Shown in pieces: positions 17,618 to 26,513 of a stretch of DNA of 42,729 bases; position 1 is the first letter of the stretch; each line of letters begins with the position of its first letter. The stretch is taken from NCBI GenBank assembly GCA_000482145.1, contig AUXH01000092.1, forward strand, positions 1 to 42,729, given 5' to 3'. This stretch comes from Strigomonas culicis (taxonomy: Eukaryota > Euglenozoa > Kinetoplastea > Trypanosomatida > Trypanosomatidae). The translations under genes were made by a program, and so were the position numbers. Below the pieces are notes generated by a model that had not been told where the DNA came from, ran no database searches, and saw nothing but the letters and a program-made list of their open reading frames with translations.

Positions 17618-19298
17618 ATGGACATTGAAGCAGAGCTCGCGCTCGTGCAGGCGCAGCTGGACAGCGACGACGCCCTTCGGCAGCAGATGCAACAGCAGAA
17701 CCCCTTTTTGCAGCACCAGCCGCAGCAGCAGCAGCAGCAGCAGAACCTGTCTGGTGGCATGCCCACTACTGCGTTTCTGGGCAACGCCGCCAGTGGCAGC
17801 CAGATGACTGGCCAGCAGCAGCAGCAGCAGCAGCAGATGCTGCAGCGTGGGCAGCTCTCGTCCGGCGCCGCGCCGTTCCAGCCGCCGGCACCGCAGGCGC
17901 AGCCGCAGGCCCCGCCGCACGGCGGCCAGCGCGTGGACGACGCGTCGGCCGCCGCGGCCGCGGCCGCGCACCACTTCTCGAAGGATTCGGACGGCCGGTC
18001 CATCTTCATCGGCAACCTGCCCAAGGGCGGCGGCGGCGCCGCGGCGACGACACCGGAGGAGCTCGCGGCCTTCTTCCAGGACTGCGGGGAGGTGCTCAAC
18101 TGCACTGTATTGAAGGACCGCGCGACCGGCGAGCTCAAGGGCACCGCGTACATCGAGTTTGCCAAGTACGCCTCGATGGGCTATGCCATCGACTCAAAGA
18201 ACAACGCCAACTTTAAAGGTAATAACATAATTGTAAGTTGAACACTTTCCGTGTGAGTATTCTTTCTTTTTTTTTCCTCCCCCCCCTCCCCCTCCCTTCC
18301 CCCCCCCTTCCTCTCCTCCCTCTGTGTGTGCTCTGTTGCCTGTAGCGATGGTAGGGGGCCTTGCTTTCTACCATTGCGCCGGTAGGGCTCCTGTTGTTGG
18401 ATGATTCATATGGGCAAAAAAAAAAAAGCAACAATAAATAACACAAAAAAAAAATACTCCAAACAAAAAAAAATACTCCAAACAAAAAAAAATACCGCAC
18501 AAAAAAAAAAGGCAAGAAAGTGCCCTCGTGTGCCGCAAGCGACCGTTCATACCTATCAGTCTCACTGAAGCCAAAAAAAAAAAAGATGAATATTGAAGAA
18601 GAACCAAAAAAAAAAAAACCGAAGAAGATACACAGACATATGATGACTCACATAAAGGAAAGCTCCGCCAGCATGCGCAGCGAAGGCTCACAGCAGCGGA
18701 TGCAGCGTTGACAAGCCAAAGGCCCATTTTTAGACAGAACATGTAAGGGACAAGGTAGTTCTCATAAGCACAGGAATAAGAGTGTTGATACTCTACGCCC
18801 GATGTCTTCTCTCTCTTCTCTCTTTTACTCCTCTTTCGGATTTCCTTTTCTTTTTAGTTTTACTCGACTTTTTTTTTTGCCATATGCGTTAATACAACGG
18901 GAAACAGTTTAGCTACAGTTTTCTCTCACGTATAACGCGAAAGAGAAGCTGCAGCAAACCGTTCACAGAGGGAGAGAGATACCTTTTTTTTTCCAACTCA
19001 TACATCTCTCTCCCTCACAACCCAAAATAATCTTCTCTCCCCTCTCTCTCTCTCTCTTTCTCTCCTCCTGTCTGTAAAGGTCACCAAAAAACGTTCCAAC
19101 GCGAAACCAGCACGGGGCCGTGGGCGGGGTGCCGGCCGCGGAGCCGGCGCAGACCCCTACCAGGCCTTCGCGGCCATCATGGGGATGATGGCCGGTGGCG
19201 GGGGCTACCGTGGCGGTCGCGGCCGCGGCCGCGGCGGTCGCGGCGCTGGCGGTGGCTCCGTGCTGGGGAGTGGAGCTGGTGGCTACACGCCGTTCTAG
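17618..19298 (+). CDS. PABPN1-like RRM protein, coding sequence split by an apparent cis-intron (join 17618-18232, 19080-19298)
   Basis: Exon 1 encodes 205 residues. An acidic start is followed by Gln tracts (CAG repeats near 17722 and 17813) and a Pro/Ala region, then most of an RRM from about residue 128 with RNP2 IFIGNL and RNP1 KGTAYIEF. The frame then runs into a stop within a few codons (VS, TGA at 18239), before the last RRM strand is complete. Exon 2, 847 nt later, resumes in phase 0 with VTKKRSNAKPARGRGRG. This completes the strand as in nuclear poly(A)-binding protein PABPN1 (family pattern I-K-V-x-P-K-R-T-N) and adds the arginine/glycine-rich tail typical of that family. The joined protein is 277 aa. 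PABPN1 binds nuclear poly(A) and stimulates tail extension. If the join is wrong, exon 1 would be a truncated RRM and exon 2 an orphan GAR peptide. Confidence 0.82.
18345..18377 (+). other. Predicted hairpin inside the intron
   Basis: Positions 18345-18354 and 18368-18377 are complementary over ten pairs (one G-U), enclosing a 13-nt loop rich in G and T. It lies about 110 nt after the 5' splice site, directly after a polypyrimidine/C-rich run. Confidence 0.5.
18445..18500. repeat. A-rich short tandem repeat in the intron
   Basis: A unit of about 18-19 nt, an A-run followed by TACTCCAAAC, is repeated twice, with a third degenerate copy (TACCGCAC). It lies within the candidate intron and may simply reflect replication slippage. 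Confidence 0.75.
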
Positions 19299-19691
19299 GT
19301 CTCAGTCTCTCCTCTGTCTTCTTTCTTCTTAAGTTAAGGAAAGCTCTCCCTATGATATACATGATCATTGTTATTATTGTTGTTGCTCGCTACAGAAGAT
19401 TTTAAGAACTACAAATACAGAAAAAAAAATGTCACCATGATGCCCTTTCAGAAACAATATATATTACTGTATATTGTGGTATATTGATCGTTCACTTCGC
19501 TTCATGGCGTTAGCGCATCGGCGCCCAGCGTGACGTGTTCTTGGAACCTTTCATGCATCTTCTCTCCTTTCCTTTCTTTCGGTCCTTTTCTTTAGTTTTT
19601 CGTGCTAATCCTCTTTTATCCAATTATATCTCCGTTTGCGCTTTCCATTTCTATACCTTTTTTATTGTTATTTTGATTGCTATTATCCGCC
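19299..19691. other. Intergenic region, no gene seen
   Basis: AT-rich spacer between exon 2 of the PABPN1-like gene and the peptidase inhibitor gene. A T/C-rich stretch at about 19555-19675 is the likely trans-splicing signal for the inhibitor gene. Confidence 0.55.
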
Positions 19692-20018
19692 ATGTACACC
19701 ACTGCCGACAACAACACCACCATCACTGCCAAGGTGAACGCGCAGCTGCGCATCATGCTGGAGGGCAACCCGAGTACCGGCTACAGCTGGCAGCGCGACA
19801 AATTCGTCGGCAAGGACACGCAGAGCGACGCCACCTTCACCGTCACAAGCACCTACGCGCAGAGCACGAAAGGACTGATCGGTGCGCCCGGTGAGTACAC
19901 GTTCCAGGTCGTGCCACTCAAAGCGGGCACGCACACCCTCACCCTCGTCTACGCGCGGTCCTTTGAGGGTGTCAAGAGCAGTGATGAGAAGTTCGTGCTG
20001 CACATCACCGCCGAGTGA
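19692..20018 (+). CDS. ICP: Chagasin-family inhibitor of cysteine peptidases
   Basis: The 108-residue protein carries the three conserved loops of the I42 (chagasin/ICP) family: NPSTGYSW at 26-33, GAPGEYTF at 64-71 and YARSFEG at 87-93. In the family these loops form a wedge that enters the active site of papain-type (clan CA, family C1) peptidases, where the NP-TG loop contacts the catalytic centre. The length matches chagasin (about 110 aa). There is no signal peptide, as in trypanosomatid ICPs. Trypanosomatids use it to restrain their own cysteine peptidases and in some species host or other target peptidases. The start at 19692 was chosen over an upstream TTG in the same frame because coding bias begins here. 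Confidence 0.95.
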   Translation: MYTTADNNTTITAKVNAQLRIMLEGNPSTGYSWQRDKFVGKDTQSDATFTVTSTYAQSTKGLIGAPGEYTFQVVPLKAGTHTLTLVYARSFEGVKSSDEKFVLHITAE

Positions 20019-20492
20019 GACGACCGAACGTATGAAAAGAAGAAAAATGTCGTAACCTGCATTCTAGGATACCGTCAATTACCTGTTTTTTTTTTTTAAC
20101 GTCAGGCAGTGTATGCATTTTTTTTTCTTCTTGCTTTTTCTTTTCTCCTTCTGAACAATGTTTCCTCTTTTCTTTATTCAAAAAAAAAAGCTATCTGTTT
20201 TTTGAAAAGGGAAAAGTGTATGTTGCTTTTTTTACATGAGAAAAAGATATCCCCTTTTGTTCGATGAGGAAAGGTGAGTTTGTTTTCTGTTCACTTACCT
20301 TTCTTTTCTCCGTTCTCTTCTTGCTTTATTTTTGATCGCTGGGGCTACGAGTCTTGCCGTTCTGTGTCGATCTGAAACAGATTTTCGGTTGTCGGACCGC
20401 TGCATACGCACTGCTTAGATTTGCCCTTTCCTGTGCTGATAGGTCGAGCTAGAAGGTACATTGCTGCATACCGGAGTGGTGCGCTGTCAGAT
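20019..20492. other. Intergenic region, no gene seen
   Basis: T- and A-rich spacer with several homopolymers of 8-11 nt. The frame of the next gene is open from 20421, but only from a TTG and without coding bias. Confidence 0.55.
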
Positions 20493-21140
20493 ATGAGCGC
20501 TGCCGCGCCGCTGCAGGTGGGCTCCTACTATGCCCTCGGCTTCCACGGCCTGACGGACGCACCCGCCATCCACGCCGCGCTGCGGTCGCAGCATGTGGAC
20601 GCGGCGGTCGTTGACCATCAGTACCTCGTGTCGGTGTTGCACGTGGCCGCCGCGCTGCACCGCGCGGAGCGTGGCGCCGTGACACCGGGCACCATCACTG
20701 CGGACTGCAGGAGGTCGCCGGGGGAGCGCCAGCGGCACGACGGCGTGCTCTTCGTCGCGCTCGCCACGACGCGCCGCCTCGACCGCGCGCGGCGCGCGCT
20801 GGCCCCGTCCCCCGAGACGCGTGCGGTCGTCGTTCTTGTGCGATCGGCGGCGGGCGGCGACGGCACCGACGGGCTCCTCGCGACGGTGCGGCGCGCGGCG
20901 GTGGAGCGCGGCGGGGGCGCGGAGCACGCCCTCCGCCCGTGCGGGGCGGCCGCGGCGGGGTCTCTGTGTGTGGATGAGCGGCTGCATGGTTTCGCGCCTT
21001 ACGTGGCGGTCGACAAGGTGCTGGCCTTCTACGGCATCCCGCGCGCGGAGTACGAGGGGTGGTGCCGTGCCGCGGCCACGGCGCCGCTGATGGCGCTGGA
21101 GCGCTGCGTGCTGAGCCGCTTGGCGGTGAGTGACTGTTGA
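20493..21140 (+). CDS. CGI121: Cgi121/TPRKB-like KEOPS subunit
   Basis: The 215-residue protein has the layout of Cgi121 (TPRKB), the KEOPS/EKC subunit that binds the kinase Bud32 and the tRNA 3' end during t6A modification of ANN-decoding tRNAs. The N-terminal part reads DAPAIHAALRSQHVDAAVVD, then the helix YLVSVLHVAAALHRA, corresponding to the family segment where residues after 'L-P' run into LLxAxxKA. Next, RHDGVLFVALATTRRLDRA matches the family strand-helix 'hsElifnLs-t-nI-eal', then RAVVVLV. The C-terminus LERCVLSRLAV resembles the closing helix before the family 'riAl' motif. The loop at about 80-95 and the region 140-175 are longer than usual. The start is the first ATG with codon bias. 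Identification rests on pattern only. Confidence 0.72.
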   Translation: MSAAAPLQVGSYYALGFHGLTDAPAIHAALRSQHVDAAVVDHQYLVSVLHVAAALHRAERGAVTPGTITADCRRSPGERQRHDGVLFVALATTRRLDRARRALAPSPETRAVVVLVRSAAGGDGTDGLLATVRRAAVERGGGAEHALRPCGAAAAGSLCVDERLHGFAPYVAVDKVLAFYGIPRAEYEGWCRAAATAPLMALERCVLSRLAVSDC

Positions 21141-21380
21141 ACGTGCTACTTGTTGCGAATCCTACTAAACGAAAGCAAATTAGTTGTATGTAAAAGGGGA
21201 AAAGAGAGAGAACAGGAGGCGCCGGCAGTATCTCTCTCCTTCTCTACGCACCCACGAGAATCGCTACTGTACGGTTGTTGTTCTTATTTGCTTTCTTCTC
21301 TTTTTTTTTTCCCCCGCCTCACTTCTAGCGAAGATAGCCACTAGAGCAACAGTACCACCATCAACATTGTATCTATTACT

Positions 21381-21404
21381 CCCCCCCCCCTCCCCCCACT
21401 TTAG
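21381..21404 (+). promoter_or_regulatory. Probable spliced-leader acceptor 10 nt before IBA57 start
   Basis: A C-rich pyrimidine tract ends with TTTAG, AG at 21403-21404, only 10 bases before the ATG at 21415. It rules out the long upstream extension of the frame, which starts at a TTG. Confidence 0.65.
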
Positions 21405-21414
21405 GTTACCGAAC

Positions 21415-22434
21415 ATGTCTGCTCTAGCGAACGTCATCACACTCCCGTTTCGCAGTCGACTGAACACCCGCGCTCTTCTGCGCGTCAGCGGGCGCGACGC
21501 GCACGAGTTCCTGCAGGGCCTCTTCACGAACGACCTGCGCCAGCTGCAGCCCGGGGGCAGCCTCTGGGGCTGCTTTCTGTACTTCACCGGCCGCGTCATG
21601 TGCGACGCCCACCTCTACCAGAGCCAGCACACGTACAAGGACGAGGCCGCCATCCTTGTCGACGTGCACGCGGCGGCCGCGGAGGAGCTGCTGGAGCACC
21701 TGCGCGAGATGAAGATGCGCAAGAAGGTGGCGCTGGACGACGTGCGCACCCAGCTGGCCGTGCTCGCGGACACCAAAGGGCTAGACACGGTCGCCGACGC
21801 GACGCTGCTGCGACACGCGGAGGTGTTCGCGGACCCGCGCGCCTTCGCGCTCGCGGCGGCGCCGGCGGCGGCGGCGCCCCCGGCCGCGGGCGACCCCCCG
21901 GCCGCGGCCGCGCCGGCGGTGCCGCTGCGGAAGATCGTGGCGCCGGTCGAGTGGGCGCCGGCGCCGCTGCTGGACGAGCCGGCCGCGCTGTACCACACGC
22001 TGCTGTACGCGAACGGGGTCGGCGAGGGGCCGGCGGTGTTCCGCCACAACAAGACGCTGCCCTTCGAGGCGAACACGGACTTCCTGCGCGGGGTGGACTT
22101 CCACAAGGGCTGCTACGTGGGCCAGGAGCTGACGCACCGCACCCACGTGATGCTCGTCACGCGCAAGCGCACGGTGCCGCTGCGCTTCGCGGCCGCCGCG
22201 GATGCGCCCGAGGTCGGCGACGCGCTCGTCCTCGAGACGGGGGAGCGCATCGGCGAGGTGACGGCCATCGAGGGCGGCGTCGGGCTGGGGCTGCTGCGCA
22301 TGCGCTATGTCGACAAGAGCACCTGGCACCTGCCGTGCGCACTGCACGTGAAGGGGAAGGCGGTGACGGCGGACACCTTTATCCCCACGTGGTGGCCGCC
22401 AAAGGCGGTGAAAAAAATGCTGAAGAACAACTAA
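21415..22434 (+). CDS. IBA57: IBA57-type iron-sulfur cluster assembly factor
   Basis: The 339-residue protein belongs to the YgfZ/GcvT-like folate-binding family. Near the N-terminus, RALLRVSGRDAHEFLQGLFT followed by NDL is the family opening. LYFTGRVMCDAHLY corresponds to the 'nakGRil-d' strand, and KGCYVGQE at 231-238 is the diagnostic motif with Cys233. IBA57 acts with ISCA1/ISCA2 in mitochondria to build [4Fe-4S] clusters for aconitase, lipoate synthase and respiratory complexes. The N-terminus MSALANVITLPFRSRLNTR is basic and amphipathic, compatible with mitochondrial import. An Ala/Pro-rich insertion (about 145-180) interrupts the middle domain. Only the KGC motif family is certain; assignment to IBA57 rather than another GcvT-like protein rests on length and eukaryotic context. 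Confidence 0.9.
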   Translation: MSALANVITLPFRSRLNTRALLRVSGRDAHEFLQGLFTNDLRQLQPGGSLWGCFLYFTGRVMCDAHLYQSQHTYKDEAAILVDVHAAAAEELLEHLREMKMRKKVALDDVRTQLAVLADTKGLDTVADATLLRHAEVFADPRAFALAAAPAAAAPPAAGDPPAAAAPAVPLRKIVAPVEWAPAPLLDEPAALYHTLLYANGVGEGPAVFRHNKTLPFEANTDFLRGVDFHKGCYVGQELTHRTHVMLVTRKRTVPLRFAAAADAPEVGDALVLETGERIGEVTAIEGGVGLGLLRMRYVDKSTWHLPCALHVKGKAVTADTFIPTWWPPKAVKKMLKNN

Positions 22435-23072
22435 AGAGAGGGCACACGTGTCGTTGCGCTGTTGTGTTTCTATTACAGATCATCCACTAATACGTGTATT
22501 TTGTTTCGACGTTACAGGTTTGTTTGTGTTTGCTATATATGTATTAGAGTGCATTCGAGTCGTGTAGGATGGAGAAGGAGATGTGGACGTCCGAGTGGAG
22601 ATGTATAAACAAAAAACAAGATACTCTTTGATTCCCTCACTCTTTTTTCTCCCCTCAGTAGTTACAGTTTTTTCATTGATTACTTTTTTATTGTATATTT
22701 TAGTTGTTGTTTTTCTTTCACTTTTCTATATACGTATATATACATTTGTGACCCTTTTTTGTTTACTTGGTTTTGTTCTTATTTTGGTACATTTGGGCTT
22801 TTTTTTTTCCACATATTAACAGTTGCTAGAGGGGTAGATTTACACCTGTTACTTGCATATATAGTCTTTCTTTTTTCTTCGTGTTTCTCGGTTGGAAAAA
22901 AAAAGGGCACAACGGACAGTGTAGATCCATTTATCGGTTCCTGTGTATACTTTTCAGGTGATTCTCTCGCCCGATAAAGAACACACAGAAAAAAAAACTA
23001 GAAGGGAAAGGCGATCAACGCCAACGCGCACAGCTCTTGCGTATCGGCATAATACACACCACTTAGACCACC
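22435..23072. other. AT-rich intergenic region, no gene seen
   Basis: T-rich spacer of 638 nt. Open frames are Phe/Leu-rich and lack codon bias. No RNA gene recognised. Confidence 0.6.
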
Positions 23073-26000
23073 ATGGGCTGCGGCACCTCCGTCACCCAAG
23101 TCGACGACACGACGCCCAGTGGTGCGTACATGAACTCCGTGTCCCCCTCCAACCGCGCCACCGCGAGCGAGAAGATCGATGGCCATGACCACGACCGGCA
23201 GCACAACGGCGACCACGCGTCGCGCGAGGAGGAGGCGGACGCCGGGCCGCGGCGCTACCAGCGCCACGGCGCGGAGCGCACCGCCTCCTTCGGCAGCAAC
23301 GGGAACGGCGCGGGCCGCGACGGGCTCGCGGTGCAGCGGCGCCTGTCGAACTCCACCGGCGGGCGGCGCGGCGGGGGGGAGCGGCCGCTGCGCAGCGGCG
23401 CGGACGGGGGCCACCTGCAGTCCGTGCGCGAGGAGTTCGACCTCGACTCGGGCGCTGACGACTACGCGCGTCCGCGGAGCGGGAGTGCGAACGACGAGTG
23501 GAGCGCCGGCGGCCGCGAGAGCGTCACGAACTGCAGCGTGCTCGACGAGAACGAGATGCAGGGCAACCGCGAGAACCTCGGCTCGCTCCACTCCTTCACC
23601 CAGCCCAAGAGCATGGACCAGGGCACCACCGGCGGGCTCGCGCTCTTCTGTAACAAACCGAAGGAGTGCCGCGGCTGCGGCAGCGCGGCGGTCGCCTACA
23701 TGTGTGAGAAGTGCGAGGACTGGTTCGTCTGCGAGGACTGCCGCTTCGACCGGGAGCTCATGGACGACCACGATATCCGACACCCCATCGTGTCGCTCGT
23801 CGAGACGCACTGCAACTCCAGCCGCACCTTCGGCGGCGACAGCTACTCCCTCATGACGGTGGACGGCAACACGAGTAGTCTCTTCTACGACCCCTGCTCC
23901 GTGTGCGGGCAGTCCATCGAGGACACGGAGGTCGTGTACCGCTGCGAGCAGTGCAACCTCATCATGTGCGAGCGCTGCTACAAGAACCCCGCGAACAAGC
24001 ACGAGCACGAGCTGCGCCGCTTCAAGCGCCGCGCGCGCAGCAGCAACGTGCCGGAGACGACGCTGGTGAACAAGTCGCGCAGCAGCGACGGCAACAAGAT
24101 TATCAATGACTACGTCGTGGTGAAGGTGCTGGGGCAGGGCTCCTTCGCGAAGGTGAAGCTGGTGCAGCACATCCGCACGCGCGAGCTCTTCGCGCTCAAG
24201 ATTCTAAAGCGCAAGCGAAAGCAGGCGCAGAGCAGCGGTATCAAGCGGAGCATCAAGACGACCAACGTCGAGATGGACGAGGACGACCTCCTGCGCGAGA
24301 TCGCGGTCATGAAGTTCATCGACCACCCGAACGTCGTGCAGCTGAAGGAGGTGATCGAGGACGTCGACTCGCTGCGCGTGTACATCATCATGGAGTACTG
24401 CGAGCGCGGCCCGGTGCACATCCTCGGGCGCCCCCCGCTGCCCATCTCCCAGGTGCGCAAGTACGGCTCCGACATCCTCCGCGGGATCCTCCACCTCCAC
24501 TCCGAGTTCCTCTACCATCGCGACATCAAGCCGGCCAACTGCCTCGTGGACGCCTACGACACGGTGAAGCTGGCCGACTTCGGCACCTGTAACAGCCGCG
24601 CCAAGGCAGACACGCAGCAGACGCCGGCCTTCAGCACGCCCGAGCAGATCCGCGGCGAGTCCGTCATCGGCTCCGTCGTGGACAGCTGGTCCTTCGCGCT
24701 GACGCTGTACCAGATGGCCTTTGGCCGCCTCCCGTACTCCACCACGTCGCTCTACGTGTTGCGAAACGAACTGATGAGCCCCGACCCGGTGAACATCGGC
24801 GAGGACGGCGACGCGCAGCTCACGGACCTCCTCCGCCGCATGCTCTGCAAGGACCTCTCCCGGCGCCTCATGGTGGAGGCGGCCGCCACGCACCCCTTCT
24901 TTGGGCTCGAGATGGACAGCCAGCGCAACGTGCGCCGCGTGTCGAAGGAGGTGCAGATCAGCAGCCCGAGCAACCAGGAGCTGTACAAGAAGGCAGCCCA
25001 GGAGGTGCGGCGTGGCAAGAACCTCAACGAGTGCTTCCACGGCGTCAAGGCGATCCGCACGCTGCGCAACAAGGAGGCGAACTACGCAGCCGAGAAGGGC
25101 GTCGCGAACGCGCTGGAGGCGGACGAGGAGGGCTGGCTCTACGACCTAGACTCCAACAACAACAGCGTGCTGGAGCTGGAGGGCGTGAACGACCGCAGCG
25201 GCGTCTCCACCGCGAGCATCACGGACTTTGTGCAGCAGGCGTCGGCCGGCGCCCTGCAGCCGGACCACACGACGGACCGCGCCGGGCCCGAGGTGCTCGC
25301 GCTCATCCGCAAGTGCGTCGAGGCGAAGGACCGCAAGCTGCAGCTGCTGAAGCTGCCGATGGGCGCGCCTCCGGCGGAGCTGTCCGACGTGGCGCCGTAC
25401 GTGACGGAGATGCGGCTCTCGTACAACGGGCTGCAGCGCATGTCGCTCGGCACGTTCGCGAGCTTCAGTCTGCTGAAGGACATCACCATCACCTTCAACA
25501 AGCTCGCCGTGTTTCCCGAGGAGCTGCTGCAGGCGCCGCGACTGCTGCGCCTCGACCTGTCGACGAACCGCATCGCAGACATCCCACCCGCGGTCGCGCG
25601 CGCGCGCTTCCTGCAGCGGCTGAACCTGCACAACAACCTCATCACGCAGGTCGGAACGGGGGCCGACGGGCGCTCCGTGCTGGCCTCGCCGTGCCTGCGC
25701 CACGTGCGGCTCAGCAGCAACCCGCTGCGCTCCATCCCGTCCGCGCTGGACACGACGAACAGCCTGGAGCTCGTGATGGACACCATCCCGGCGCTCACCG
25801 AGGCGTGGGACGCGCTCGTGCAGCGGTGCATGCCGGACAACCCGCCGGCGCTCGTCGTGTGGGACGACTACTTCCCCGAGCGCATCCGCGACTGCGCGTA
25901 CCCCATCTGGGTCGCGAGCAGCAACCTCGCGCTGTACCGCGTGCACACACTGACGACCTGCGCCGTGCAGCACGCGGTGCTCTTCCAGTGCAACGACACG

Positions 26001-26513
26001 CGCTTCCCCTGCGGCTTCTTCCCGAGCAAGGACCTCACGACGTACTTCATCAAGCTCGCCGCGCGCGTGAGCATGGCGATCCAGCAGACGGGTAGCAACG
26101 GCAGCAACGGGGCCGCGTCGCCGACGCGCAGCATGGGCAGCCGCGGCTCCGGCACGAGCCTCGGCGACCCCGCCGAGCGCGCGCGGCACGGGGTCGCGAA
26201 GGCTCTGCGCACGCTGCCGTCTGTCGTGAGCCGCTCCGCGCGGAACCAGATCCAATCCTACTTCTTCATCAGCGACAACCTGGAGGACAGCGAGGGCGGC
26301 TACAAGAAGTTGTGCGACTTCATCCGCGAGGTGCTGCAGGCGCGCGAGTCCATCATCTTCTTCATGACCCCGGGCAGCGAGGGCAAGGACGCGCGGGACA
26401 TCGCCACGGGGGCGCTCGCCGAGATCTGGAACGAGCAGACGCACGGCACGGTCGACCAGGTGCAGGATAAGCTGGAGCGCGTGATGGAAGCGGCCAAGTG
26501 TTTATATGCGTAG
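23073..26513 (+). CDS. Acylated zinc-finger protein kinase with LRRs and a C-terminal phosphatase-like domain (kinatase-type)
   Basis: The 1146-residue protein starts MGCGTSVT: Gly2, Cys3 and Ser6 form a typical dual myristoylation/palmitoylation signal. After a disordered region come two Cys/His zinc fingers of B-box/ZZ type (from Cys199 and Cys275). A Ser/Thr kinase domain follows (about 348-605): GQGSFAKV from Gly354, Lys376, HRDIKPAN with Asp484, DFG at Asp502 and an activation loop TPAFSTPEQ, closest in feel to CaMKK/LKB1-like kinases. Leucine-rich repeats occupy about 777-900. The C-terminal 200 residues fold-match a dual-specificity phosphatase (SYFFISDNLEDS, then a helix, IIFFMTPGSEGKD, then a helix). 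However, the CX5R signature positions read Met1098 and Gly1104, so it should be inactive. TriTryp genomes are known to encode kinase-phosphatase 'kinatases'. The kinase itself keeps all key residues. Confidence 0.88.
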   Translation: MGCGTSVTQVDDTTPSGAYMNSVSPSNRATASEKIDGHDHDRQHNGDHASREEEADAGPRRYQRHGAERTASFGSNGNGAGRDGLAVQRRLSNSTGGRRGGGERPLRSGADGGHLQSVREEFDLDSGADDYARPRSGSANDEWSAGGRESVTNCSVLDENEMQGNRENLGSLHSFTQPKSMDQGTTGGLALFCNKPKECRGCGSAAVAYMCEKCEDWFVCEDCRFDRELMDDHDIRHPIVSLVETHCNSSRTFGGDSYSLMTVDGNTSSLFYDPCSVCGQSIEDTEVVYRCEQCNLIMCERCYKNPANKHEHELRRFKRRARSSNVPETTLVNKSRSSDGNKIINDYVVVKVLGQGSFAKVKLVQHIRTRELFALKILKRKRKQAQSSGIKRSIKTTNVEMDEDDLLREIAVMKFIDHPNVVQLKEVIEDVDSLRVYIIMEYCERGPVHILGRPPLPISQVRKYGSDILRGILHLHSEFLYHRDIKPANCLVDAYDTVKLADFGTCNSRAKADTQQTPAFSTPEQIRGESVIGSVVDSWSFALTLYQMAFGRLPYSTTSLYVLRNELMSPDPVNIGEDGDAQLTDLLRRMLCKDLSRRLMVEAAATHPFFGLEMDSQRNVRRVSKEVQISSPSNQELYKKAAQEVRRGKNLNECFHGVKAIRTLRNKEANYAAEKGVANALEADEEGWLYDLDSNNNSVLELEGVNDRSGVSTASITDFVQQASAGALQPDHTTDRAGPEVLALIRKCVEAKDRKLQLLKLPMGAPPAELSDVAPYVTEMRLSYNGLQRMSLGTFASFSLLKDITITFNKLAVFPEELLQAPRLLRLDLSTNRIADIPPAVARARFLQRLNLHNNLITQVGTGADGRSVLASPCLRHVRLSSNPLRSIPSALDTTNSLELVMDTIPALTEAWDALVQRCMPDNPPALVVWDDYFPERIRDCAYPIWVASSNLALYRVHTLTTCAVQHAVLFQCNDTRFPCGFFPSKDLTTYFIKLAARVSMAIQQTGSNGSNGAASPTRSMGSRGSGTSLGDPAERARHGVAKALRTLPSVVSRSARNQIQSYFFISDNLEDSEGGYKKLCDFIREVLQARESIIFFMTPGSEGKDARDIATGALAEIWNEQTHGTVDQVQDKLERVMEAAKCLYA

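Larger units (their letters stand above)
18233..19079 (+). other. Candidate cis-spliced intron (847 nt) in the PABPN1-like gene
   Basis: The intron starts with GTAAGT, a perfect complement of the conserved U1 snRNA 5' end, and ends with a long CT-rich tract (about 19031-19074) and AAAG at 19076-19079. Removal joins exon 1 (ending ATT at 18232) to GTC at 19080 in phase 0 and restores the RRM C-terminal strand. Possible branch sites are CTCAC (A at 19017, 62 nt before the end) and CCAAC near 18993-18997. The interior is AT-rich with poly-A and poly-C runs and has no codon bias, so it is not exon. A second pyrimidine tract with AG at 18343-18344 is an alternative acceptor but would not restore the protein. 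Confidence 0.78.

Noticed and set aside
18265..18344. Alternative 3' splice site for the PABPN1-like intron at AG 18343-18344
   Set aside because: Splicing there does not continue the RRM strand or lead to the arginine/glycine tail, while AG 19079 does both.
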